64,000 nt of DNA from Prevotella sp. E15-22 (lineage in GTDB: Bacteria; Bacteroidota; Bacteroidia; Bacteroidales; Bacteroidaceae). This document shows positions 54,104-62,399 of this stretch, one piece after another (position 1 is the first letter of the stretch; the number at the start of each line of letters is the position of its first letter). Where the stretch lies: assembly GCF_023204875.1 (NCBI RefSeq), contig NZ_CP096247.1, positions 1,922,001 to 1,986,000 of the forward strand, read 5' to 3'. The translations under genes and the position numbers were made by a program. The notes beneath the pieces are model-generated. The model was given only the letters and a program-made list of their open reading frames with translations. It searched no databases and had not been told where the DNA came from.

Positions 54104-56281
54104 ATGGATTTATTTAGATATTTAGTTAGATTTCTATATAAAATCAGGTGGTATCTGGTCATACTACCTATGATTGCCATGATTATTGCTTGGTTATCCA
54201 CACGAAATATGGAACGCGAATACGATGCTAAAACAACCATATACACAGGTATGATTACCGGCTATAATATTGAAGGCGGATCGGGTACAGCAGGTGGCAA
54301 TCAGCAGACCAACATTGCTAACTTGATGCTTATTATTCAAACCGACAATACCATTCATGAGGTAGCCCTTCGTTTGTTTGCCCGTTGCATGATGTATGGC
54401 AATCGAAGCAAGGATAACAACTATATCTCAGCTGAGCATTTCCGTTTACTTGATGCTAGTGTACCAGCTGAAGTCAAGGCGCTCATCAATCACAATAGCG
54501 AACAGGAAACCTATCGAAACCTCAAAGCATATGAGAAACCGACACAAGACAACTACCTTTTTGGTCTATTAAACTTCCATCCTTATTTTAGTATTAATAG
54601 CATTACAAGTCGCCTGAAAGTTTTACAATTAGAGTATAGTGATATTATTGATATCTCTTATTCAGCTAACGACCCAGGCATTTGCTATAACACGTTGGAC
54701 ATTCTGAATGATGTATTTGCTAAGCAATACCGTGATTTGCGCTATGGCGAGACGTTAAATGTTATCAAGTTCTTTGAAAAAGAGGTTGCTCGTTTGTACA
54801 AAGTGCTTACTGACGCAGAAAATGACCTTATCAAATATAACGTTAAGCATCGTATCATTAACTATGGTGAGCAAACCAAGGTGTTAGCAGGACTTGAAGC
54901 ACAGCAACAAGTTAAGGATAACGAACTGCGCATGAACATTGCGACCACCGAAGCCTTGATTGCCTACCTCAAACGTCAATTAGGCGACCGCACCAGGATT
55001 ATCGAATCGAACCAAAACTTCACAAATTTGGTTCGTGACATCACCCGTTTGCAATCTCGTATTGCAAACCTAAAACTCATGAGTAGCGAGAACGGCGGCA
55101 ATAACAATGAAGCACAGATAGAATTGGCAAAAGCAGAACGTCAATTGAATGAAACAACGAAAAAAGTAAAAGAACTGACACAAACCCTAGAAGCCTCAAA
55201 CTATAGCACTGACACAGGTGTTAAAGCATCTGCTTTGATTGACCGTTGGTTGGAACAAGTACTGTTATTGGAACAAACAAAAGCAGAACTTGGCGCTCAG
55301 GACATCATGAAAGAAAATATCAATGAACAGTTTCTTTTCTATTCACCCATTGGAGCTACACTCGACCGTAAAGATCGTCATATTGGTTTCATCGAGACTA
55401 ACTATATTGAAATGCTAAGAGCGCTCAACTCTGCCCGTCTACGCCAGCGCAACCTTCAGATGTCAACAGCTGTACTACGCATTCTGAATCCACCTGTATT
55501 TCCACTTAATGCGCAGCCTACCAATCGTTTAATGACATTGTTAGGCTCATTTATGCTGACATTTGTATTCACGGCATTATACTTTTTTATCATCGAAATG
55601 CTCGACCGCACCCTTCGCGACCGCATGCGTTCTGAAAAGATTACAAATATACCCGTCATGGGCTGCTTCCCCAAGGAAAGCACCTTGCGTTATCGCCGAT
55701 TCAACAAGACCATCAGCGATATGGCTCTACGTCAACTCAGCAAGTCACTCCTGCCCCACTTTAAGGAAGGTCAACAGAACGTGCTTAACTTGTTGTCCAC
55801 CGATGCCGCCAACGGCAAGAGTTACCTGGCTCAAGAATTAGAGAATTATTGGCTTAGTCTTGGTTTGCAGATTCGCCGTCTTACCTATGATGAGGACTTC
55901 TTGGCCGAAGATAGCCGTTACCTTTTGGCAAAAGATATCAAGGACATCTGTCCTGATATAATGCCTAATGAGATTGCCATCATCGAATATCCAAACTTGG
56001 ATGACAACACCATCTCAAGTTCATTGTTGAACATGGGTACCGTCAATCTGATGATTACCCGTGCCAACCGTACATGGAAGGATGTTGACCAAAAAGCGCT
56101 CAAAGATATCGAGTCTCGTCTGGAGAATAAAGAAACACTCTTTATGTACCTCACCGAGGCCAGTCGTTATGCTGTAGAAGAGTTTGTGGGACAGTTGCCA
56201 CCATACACACGTTTCAACAACTTTGTCTATCGCATCTCTCAACTCGGCCTGACCGCTATCGAGAATAATCATGCCAAGTAA
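54104..56281 (+). CDS. Wzz/GumC-type chain-length protein with degraded BY-kinase-like domain
   Basis: A 725-residue inner-membrane protein. The first membrane segment is near 16-36 and the second near 473-493. Between them is a periplasmic Wzz-type coiled-coil domain with many Gln, Glu and Lys. The C-terminal 210 residues resemble the Wzc/CapB BY-kinase fold: LLSTDAANGKSYLAQEL near 563-579 keeps GKS of Walker A. However, the Walker B position reads AIIEYPNLDD near 625-634, where hhhhDxPP is expected, and no C-terminal Tyr cluster is present. It probably polymerises or sets chain length without kinase activity. MDLFRYLVRFL is the chosen start; the frame opens at 54056. It ends 3 bases before wzy. 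Confidence 0.84.
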   Translation: MDLFRYLVRFLYKIRWYLVILPMIAMIIAWLSTRNMEREYDAKTTIYTGMITGYNIEGGSGTAGGNQQTNIANLMLIIQTDNTIHEVALRLFARCMMYGNRSKDNNYISAEHFRLLDASVPAEVKALINHNSEQETYRNLKAYEKPTQDNYLFGLLNFHPYFSINSITSRLKVLQLEYSDIIDISYSANDPGICYNTLDILNDVFAKQYRDLRYGETLNVIKFFEKEVARLYKVLTDAENDLIKYNVKHRIINYGEQTKVLAGLEAQQQVKDNELRMNIATTEALIAYLKRQLGDRTRIIESNQNFTNLVRDITRLQSRIANLKLMSSENGGNNNEAQIELAKAERQLNETTKKVKELTQTLEASNYSTDTGVKASALIDRWLEQVLLLEQTKAELGAQDIMKENINEQFLFYSPIGATLDRKDRHIGFIETNYIEMLRALNSARLRQRNLQMSTAVLRILNPPVFPLNAQPTNRLMTLLGSFMLTFVFTALYFFIIEMLDRTLRDRMRSEKITNIPVMGCFPKESTLRYRRFNKTISDMALRQLSKSLLPHFKEGQQNVLNLLSTDAANGKSYLAQELENYWLSLGLQIRRLTYDEDFLAEDSRYLLAKDIKDICPDIMPNEIAIIEYPNLDDNTISSSLLNMGTVNLMITRANRTWKDVDQKALKDIESRLENKETLFMYLTEASRYAVEEFVGQLPPYTRFNNFVYRISQLGLTAIENNHAK

Positions 56282-56284
56282 CGA

Positions 56285-57817
56285 ATGATAAAATCATTCA
56301 CATCATACAACAGTAATATCAGAGGAAGAGTCATTGTACTCTTTCTTCTGTTTCTGTTAGCCATCTATCTTCTAGCGACATCAGGGCTTACACCTTTTGC
56401 TGCAATATGTATGATTCCCGCTATAGGCCTATTCCTATTTCTTTCTTTTAAGCAACAAAATGCACTTTTTTGGTATATTTTTGCAATGAACTACTTTGTA
56501 ATGGGGCTACAACGATATGATTACATACCTGTCCCCGTTACGGTAGTCACTGTATTACCACAGTTACTGTTAGTGATGACTCTCATTATAATCCCAAAGA
56601 AAGGACAAAATTCCCTCGCCAATCCTATGCTTTTGGGTCTTTTACTTTGGACTTTCTATTTAGGAATTCAAGTCTTCAACGAGACTTGTGGATTGCCAGT
56701 AAGTATTGGGGATTGGCTAACCAATATGAACTTTTATGCGTTTTATTTCATCTTTGCATTTGTACTTGTTAGTAAAATCATCAATACTCCTGAGAATATC
56801 ATGCGTTTTTTACGCATTTGGGCATGGTTCTCCATTGTCGCAACAATTTGGGCTTGGCGTCAAAAAACGTTCGGCTGGGATCAAGCAGAATTACGTTGGT
56901 TAATTGGCGGTGCCATGCGTACACACATCATTGGTGGCTCCATACGCTATTTTTCGTTCTTCTCAGATGCTGCCACCTTTGGTTGTAACATGGGCGCGGC
57001 TGCCGCTCTTTTTTACATCACAAGTCTCACAAGTAAACTTAGGAAAGATAAAATATTATTTGCTATCACCGGAATCTGTTGCACCTATAGTTTCTTTGCA
57101 TCAGGAACCCGTTCTGGTTTGGTTTGCTTCATGGCAGGTATTGCCCTATACGTTTTCTTAGCTAGATCTGCCAAATTAACAGCAACAGTCTTGCTTCTTG
57201 GAGGAGCATTCGTTTTCATTCTTGCATTTACAAATATCGGTCAGGGCAACATGCAAATACGTCGTATGCGCTCAGCATTCAACACTAAAGACGCTTCACT
57301 CAATGTCCGTGATTTAAACAAACAGGCCTTAAAGAAGTACCTCAAAGATGCCCCTTATGGTATGGGTATCAATATTGATGAATCTAGGATTCCAAGATTC
57401 AACAAATTTAAAGTAGTATATGAAACCTCCAATGACTCTACATATGTGTTCTTTTGGCAACGTACTGGTATCGTAGGCGTCTACGTATTTGCAGCCATGA
57501 ATATCATCATCCTATTGGGTGGGTGCTTCATTTCCTTCTTTAAACTACAGAACAAAGCTTGTAAAGGCATTTCAGCGGCTATTTGTTGTGGTTTTATTGG
57601 CATCCAAGCAGGAGGATATGCAAACCATATTCTACTTCAATATCCGAACATCATACTATTCTATGGCGGCATGGCCATTGTCTATTTACTTCCTGCCATA
57701 GAGCCTGAATATATTGCATACGAAGAAAAAATATATACAAAGCTAGAAGAGAAAAAACGTCTTAAGAAAGAACAGCAAGAAAAATCTAGAGTTAAGAAAC
57801 TACTGTCATGGACATAA
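56285..57817 (+). CDS. O-antigen polymerase / ligase-like membrane protein (Wzy)
   Basis: A 510-residue integral membrane protein with about ten hydrophobic segments across residues 12-480, and a Lys/Glu-rich cytoplasmic tail (about 480-510). The large loop near 330-390 holds conserved-looking MGINIDESRIPR. Wzy/O-antigen ligase family proteins (PF04932) have low sequence conservation; assignment rests on topology and position after the Wzz-like gene. Its end overlaps the next glycosyltransferase gene by 10 bases, indicating coupling. Confidence 0.82.
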   Translation: MIKSFTSYNSNIRGRVIVLFLLFLLAIYLLATSGLTPFAAICMIPAIGLFLFLSFKQQNALFWYIFAMNYFVMGLQRYDYIPVPVTVVTVLPQLLLVMTLIIIPKKGQNSLANPMLLGLLLWTFYLGIQVFNETCGLPVSIGDWLTNMNFYAFYFIFAFVLVSKIINTPENIMRFLRIWAWFSIVATIWAWRQKTFGWDQAELRWLIGGAMRTHIIGGSIRYFSFFSDAATFGCNMGAAAALFYITSLTSKLRKDKILFAITGICCTYSFFASGTRSGLVCFMAGIALYVFLARSAKLTATVLLLGGAFVFILAFTNIGQGNMQIRRMRSAFNTKDASLNVRDLNKQALKKYLKDAPYGMGINIDESRIPRFNKFKVVYETSNDSTYVFFWQRTGIVGVYVFAAMNIIILLGGCFISFFKLQNKACKGISAAICCGFIGIQAGGYANHILLQYPNIILFYGGMAIVYLLPAIEPEYIAYEEKIYTKLEEKKRLKKEQQEKSRVKKLLSWT

Positions 57818-58683
57818 CACTATCTATCATCACTATCAATTACAACGGGTTGAAAGATACCTGTGAATTAATTGATTCGTTACCTTTAGAGGATCATTCC
57901 ATAGAGGTAATCGTGGTAGATAATGCATCGAAAAATGACGAAGCTTCCATCATCAAAGAACGCTATCCAGCCGTCATAGTAATTAGAAGTCATAAGAATC
58001 TAGGGTTTGCTGGTGGCAACAACATAGGCATCAAAGCCGCCCATGGAAAGTATCTTTTCTTCATCAACAACGACACGATTCTCAAGCCTCAGGCTTCAGA
58101 CATCAGCCACCTCGTCTCGCGCCTAGAGTCCAATGAAGAAATTGGTATTGTATGTCCCAAGATTCGCTTTGCGTGGGATGACAATCCCATTCAATTTGCA
58201 GGCTACACCCCCCTTTCGCGATTTACCATGCGCAACCGCTCTATTGGCTTTGGAGAAAAAGACCATGGGCAATACGACACTGCCCACCCCACTCCTTATG
58301 CACATGGTGCTGCCATGTTGGTCAAACGCAGCGCTATCGACCTGGTTGGCCTTATGCCCGAATGCTATTTCCTCTATTACGAGGAGCTCGATTGGTCGAT
58401 GATGTTCACTCGTACTGGCTACAGCATTTGGTACGAACCTGCTTGTACCATTTATCACAAGGAAAGCCAATCTACAGGACAACAAAGTCCGCTGAAGGCC
58501 TATTACCTCACACGCAACCGATTGTTGTTTGTCAAACGAAACATACAAGGACTGCGAAAATACATCACATACACATATCTAATATTCCTCGTTGCTCCTC
58601 GCGACATTTGCAAGTACCTTTTACATGGGCAACTAAATCTGGTATCAGCAACAATAAAAGGGATTATGAATTTAATATTTTAG
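57808..58683 (+). CDS. Glycosyltransferase family 2 (rhamnosyltransferase-like)
   Basis: A 291-residue GT-A enzyme. N-terminal SIITINYNGLKDT near 5-17, VVDNASKND near 36-44 and FINNDTILKP near 90-99, the last containing the DxD-like metal site. NLGFAGGNNIGIKAA near 64-78 is typical of GT2 rhamnosyl- or glucosyltransferases. YYEELDWSMMF near 190-200 contains the likely catalytic acid. No membrane segment is evident except a weak one at the C-terminus. Sugar specificity cannot be told. The start overlaps wzy by 10 bases. Confidence 0.9.
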   Translation: MDITLSIITINYNGLKDTCELIDSLPLEDHSIEVIVVDNASKNDEASIIKERYPAVIVIRSHKNLGFAGGNNIGIKAAHGKYLFFINNDTILKPQASDISHLVSRLESNEEIGIVCPKIRFAWDDNPIQFAGYTPLSRFTMRNRSIGFGEKDHGQYDTAHPTPYAHGAAMLVKRSAIDLVGLMPECYFLYYEELDWSMMFTRTGYSIWYEPACTIYHKESQSTGQQSPLKAYYLTRNRLLFVKRNIQGLRKYITYTYLIFLVAPRDICKYLLHGQLNLVSATIKGIMNLIF

Positions 58684-58685
58684 AA

Positions 58686-59909
58686 ATGGATTTCTGGTGG
58701 ATACTATATATTATTGATTTCCTACTGTTTTTGCCCGTGGCATTAACAGTAGCATATATCTTTGTTTTTGCAGTCTTTGCGCTATTTAAGAGTCCACGCG
58801 AGATCAAAAAAGCAAAGCAGTTCAATCGCTTTATCGTTTTAATTCCCGCCTATAAAAGTGGGAAGAGAGTGCTGGAAACAGTCAACGCCGTCCTTGGACA
58901 GACCTATAACCAGCGTAACTTTGATATTGTTGTCATCTCAGATCATCAAAGCGAGATGATAAACATGCGTTTGGCACAAATGCCCATCACCCTACTCACT
59001 CCTGACTTCGAAAAGAGTTCCAAAGCAAAATCACTGCAATACGCCATCCTAAATCTCCCACAATTCAAAATCTACGATACTGTTGTCGTATTAGATGCTG
59101 GCGACCTTGTTGATCCCGATTATCTGGAATTGGTCAATGATGCCTACGACACATCTGGTTCAAAAGTCATTCAGACACACAAAATGGCAAGGAACCGCGA
59201 CACGTCCATCTCGCGTATGGATGCCACATTCGAGGAGATTAACAACAATATCTTCAGGGCTGGTCATAATGTAGTTGGATTGTCTGCAGCCTTAAACAGC
59301 TCAGGTTCTGTCTTCGATTTCCAATGGTTCAAACAAAACATCATGAAAGTACACTCTGCCATGGGCGAGGAAAAGGAATTGGAAGCCATGTTGGCCAACG
59401 AAGGCATCTTTATCGACTATTTCGAAGACATCAATGTCTACGATGAGAAGATACGCCTAATCCACGACTTCAACATGCAACGTGGTCGTTGGACCTATAT
59501 ACAAACACATGCCCTATTCGATAACATCCACTATCTGCCGTCTGCGTTCATTAATAGTAAGCACGACCAGATTGACAAGATTATCCAGTGGGCAATGGTT
59601 CCTCGAACCATCATGATGGGTATCATCGCCATCATGTGTTTCTTTCTACCATTCATCTATTTTTCTTTAGTCATCAAATGGTGGGCAATCGCAGCCATTG
59701 CTATGTTCGCATTCGCACTGGCAACGCCTGACTATCTGGTGGATAAGAACTGGGATCGTGACTATCTGCGTGCGCCCCTCATCACTGTTGGTGCCATTAT
59801 CAACATCTTCCGAGCAGGCAGAGACGAGGCAGGTAACCGTTTGGATGCTTTTTCTCATATCATACAAAGACTTAGAAGAGTCATCAGAAACAAAATTCTA
59901 AAGAAGTGA
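58686..59909 (+). CDS. Membrane glycosyltransferase family 2, first of two tandem paralogues
   Basis: A 407-residue protein: an N-terminal membrane segment (about 7-31), a GT2 domain about 45-290 (IPAYKSGKRVLETVNAVL near 51-68, VVLDAGDLVDPDYLE near 135-149) and two C-terminal membrane segments near 310-360. QRGRWTYIQTH near 262-272 replaces the QxxRW motif of synthases. LTPDFEKSSKAKSLQYAI near 103-120 is repeated in the next gene. It starts 2 bases after the previous stop. The open frame extends to 58362 over the previous gene, so ATG at 58686 is preferred. Overlaps the next gene by 4 bases (GTGA). Confidence 0.88.
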   Translation: MDFWWILYIIDFLLFLPVALTVAYIFVFAVFALFKSPREIKKAKQFNRFIVLIPAYKSGKRVLETVNAVLGQTYNQRNFDIVVISDHQSEMINMRLAQMPITLLTPDFEKSSKAKSLQYAILNLPQFKIYDTVVVLDAGDLVDPDYLELVNDAYDTSGSKVIQTHKMARNRDTSISRMDATFEEINNNIFRAGHNVVGLSAALNSSGSVFDFQWFKQNIMKVHSAMGEEKELEAMLANEGIFIDYFEDINVYDEKIRLIHDFNMQRGRWTYIQTHALFDNIHYLPSAFINSKHDQIDKIIQWAMVPRTIMMGIIAIMCFFLPFIYFSLVIKWWAIAAIAMFAFALATPDYLVDKNWDRDYLRAPLITVGAIINIFRAGRDEAGNRLDAFSHIIQRLRRVIRNKILKK

Positions 59910-61105
59910 GCATTAGAATTATCATAGAAATCATCGACTTACTGTTATGGATCATCATAGCAGGCAATGTTTTCTATGTTCTATTCTTTGCGCTCGCCTC
60001 ACTTCTCCCCAAGAAGAAGAAAACTCTTCCATCATCCATCATCCACCAGCCATCTTTCCTTGTGCTCTTTCCTGCCTATCACGAAGATGTCGTCATCATC
60101 CATTCCATAGAGTCATTCCTACATCAGGAATACCCCAAGGATTTATTCCACGTGGCAGTTATTTCGGATAACATGAGCGACGAGACCAACCAACATTTAG
60201 CATCTCTTCCCATCACGCTTTTATGTCCCAACTTCGAAAAGAGCAGCAAGGCCAAAGCTTTGCGACATGCCATCTCTTCCATATCACATCATACATCATC
60301 CGCCTACGACTACATCGTCATTCTTGATGCTGATAACATTGTGGCACCAGACTATCTCACTCAGTTAAGTACCATTGCTCATCCCTCAATGGCCATTCAG
60401 TGCCATCGTACCGCCAAAAATGCCGACAACGATATTGCAGCTCTTGATGGCCTCAGCGAGGAAATCAACAACAGCATTTTTCGTAAAGGTCACAACCGCA
60501 TCGGCATGTCATCCGCCCTCATCGGCTCAGGCATGTGCTTTGACTATCATTGGTTTTGTGCCAACGTCAGCAAACTCGATTCTGCTGTCGAAGATCGAGA
60601 ACTTGAGGCTCTGCTCATGATGCAAGGTGTCCACATCCATTATGCAGAAGATATCCTGGTGATGGATGAGAAAGTCAGTAGTAGCGACAACTTCCAGCGC
60701 CAGCGTTTACGCTGGATGACTGGACAGGTACAAGCCTTTCTTCAGATGCTCCCATCCCTTCCAAAGGCTGTCATCACAGGGAACATCAATTATATCGACA
60801 AGACCATTCAGCAGGCCCTCATCCCTCGCTCCATCCTTCTTGTCCTCACACCAATTCTTTGCATCATTGCAACTCTTACATCATCCATCTACCATCTTCC
60901 ATCTATCATCTACCATCTTAAATGGTGGTTCACCCTCGCACTATTCATTATAGGACTCTATATTGCCATTCCAAACCAGTTAAGAACTAAAGTTGTTTTA
61001 AAGAAAGCGACAGTTCTTCCAAGACTTGTTTGGCGAATGGCAACAAATATCTTGCATATCAAAACCAGTAACAAGGATTTCATTCATACCGTTCATAACA
61101 AATGA
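59906..61105 (+). CDS. Membrane glycosyltransferase family 2, second tandem paralogue, GTG start
   Basis: A 399-residue GT2 protein with the same layout as its neighbour: N-terminal membrane segment (about 7-33), catalytic domain with FPAYHEDVVIIHSI near 53-66 and VILDADNIVAPDYL near 138-151, RQRLRWMTGQVQA near 269-281 (canonical QxxRW), then membrane segments near 310-330 and 345-365. LCPNFEKSSKAKALRHAI near 110-127 matches the paralogue. GTG at 59906 overlaps the upstream TGA. A short repeat-rich segment (60881-60925) encodes a loop absent from the paralogue. Stop overlaps the GT4 start by ATGA. Confidence 0.88.
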   Translation: MSIRIIIEIIDLLLWIIIAGNVFYVLFFALASLLPKKKKTLPSSIIHQPSFLVLFPAYHEDVVIIHSIESFLHQEYPKDLFHVAVISDNMSDETNQHLASLPITLLCPNFEKSSKAKALRHAISSISHHTSSAYDYIVILDADNIVAPDYLTQLSTIAHPSMAIQCHRTAKNADNDIAALDGLSEEINNSIFRKGHNRIGMSSALIGSGMCFDYHWFCANVSKLDSAVEDRELEALLMMQGVHIHYAEDILVMDEKVSSSDNFQRQRLRWMTGQVQAFLQMLPSLPKAVITGNINYIDKTIQQALIPRSILLVLTPILCIIATLTSSIYHLPSIIYHLKWWFTLALFIIGLYIAIPNQLRTKVVLKKATVLPRLVWRMATNILHIKTSNKDFIHTVHNK

Positions 61106-62271
61106 AGATTGCAATTATCACATCTGGAATACTGCCAATACCAGCAGTTCAAGGAGGTGCAGTCGAGAATCTAATAGACTACTACCTTGAATATAACAAC
61201 CAGCACAGGTTGCATAACATCACGGTGTATAGTGTTTGGCATCCAGAAGTAAAAAAGCACGAAGCATTGAAATCAGAAGTGAACCATTATGAATACATCA
61301 ACACGCATAGTTTATGGTTTCGCCTTTACAGTAAAGTTTATAGCAAGTTACACCCTAATGGCTACTATTTCCATCATTTAGAATACTTTTTTGAACTTGC
61401 CTATCGCAAACTCAGAAAACAGCATTTTGACTTAATTATACTTGAGAATCGCCCTGGATTTGCGCTAAAGCTAAAAGAGCGATTGGACACCCCAATTATA
61501 TCTCACATACACACCGATATCATTAACGCCCTAACATCTCGTGTTGACGAGATTATTAAGACGCACACTGGTTTTATCTGTGTCTCAAAATACATTCAAA
61601 AACGAATTTCCGATGTTGGCATTCCTACAAGAACAACGGTAGTATACAACGGCCTTGATACAGAGCAGTTTAAACCTTCGCTAAACAACATCAACCGTCA
61701 AGCTTTTGGCTTTAACGAGAAAGACTTCATTGTGATTTACACAGGCCGCATTGTGCCCGACAAAGGAGTCAAGGAATTGATTGAGGCCATAGCACTGTTA
61801 AAAGAAGAAAAAGACATCAAGCTCTTAGTGGTAGGCGGAAGCAATTTTGCTGATAGCGTAAACCACAATACTTTCTTAGACGAGCTCCTGGAAATGGAAA
61901 GACAATTGAACGGCAAAGTTCATTTCACAGGCTTCGTACCCTACAGCGAACTCCCCAATTATCTCAGCCTTGCCAATGTTGCCGTAGTACCTTCGAAAAT
62001 CAATGAAGCACTCGGCATGTCAGCTATCGAGGCCACAGCGATGGGATTACCAGTCATCGCCACCAACGACGGAGGGCTCCCTGAAACCTTAATAGGACAG
62101 AAAAATATTATCATTGACAAAAACAAGAATCTTACCACACAGATAGCCGAAGCCATATTAGAAATAAAAGGGCATTATGCTGACTATACGGGCAATCAGC
62201 TAAACGCCCAATTCACGAAAGAGGTATATACACAATCATTCTATAACTCATTATGCTCTTTGTATGATTAG
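61102..62271 (+). CDS. Glycosyltransferase family 4 (GT-B fold)
   Basis: A 389-residue GT-B enzyme. The Rossmann N-terminus begins IAIITSGILPIPAVQGGAVE near 3-22. YTGRIVPDKGVKELIEAI near 213-230 starts the nucleotide-binding domain, and PSKINEALGMSAIEATAMGL near 298-317 holds the EX7E motif. GLPVIATNDGGLPE near 316-329 follows. Retaining transferase; donor unknown. No membrane segment. Its ATG overlaps the previous stop. After it comes a 128-base gap with an internal promoter. Confidence 0.93.
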   Translation: MKIAIITSGILPIPAVQGGAVENLIDYYLEYNNQHRLHNITVYSVWHPEVKKHEALKSEVNHYEYINTHSLWFRLYSKVYSKLHPNGYYFHHLEYFFELAYRKLRKQHFDLIILENRPGFALKLKERLDTPIISHIHTDIINALTSRVDEIIKTHTGFICVSKYIQKRISDVGIPTRTTVVYNGLDTEQFKPSLNNINRQAFGFNEKDFIVIYTGRIVPDKGVKELIEAIALLKEEKDIKLLVVGGSNFADSVNHNTFLDELLEMERQLNGKVHFTGFVPYSELPNYLSLANVAVVPSKINEALGMSAIEATAMGLPVIATNDGGLPETLIGQKNIIIDKNKNLTTQIAEAILEIKGHYADYTGNQLNAQFTKEVYTQSFYNSLCSLYD

Positions 62272-62293
62272 TAATAAAATATCGTTATACTAA

Positions 62294-62326
62294 TTTGGAA
62301 ATAACAGAAGTTATTATTATCTTTGC
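62294..62326 (+). promoter_or_regulatory. Internal -33/-7 promoter before wzx
   Basis: TTTG at 62294-62297 and TATCTTTGC at 62318-62326, 20 bases apart, 73 bases before the flippase ATG. It would start a new transcription unit inside the exopolysaccharide locus. Confidence 0.65.
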
Positions 62327-62399
62327 ATCAATTAATAACAATCCATTATAAAAACATTCATTAAAAAATATTAGATAGTAGGAAAACAACATCTAAAGC

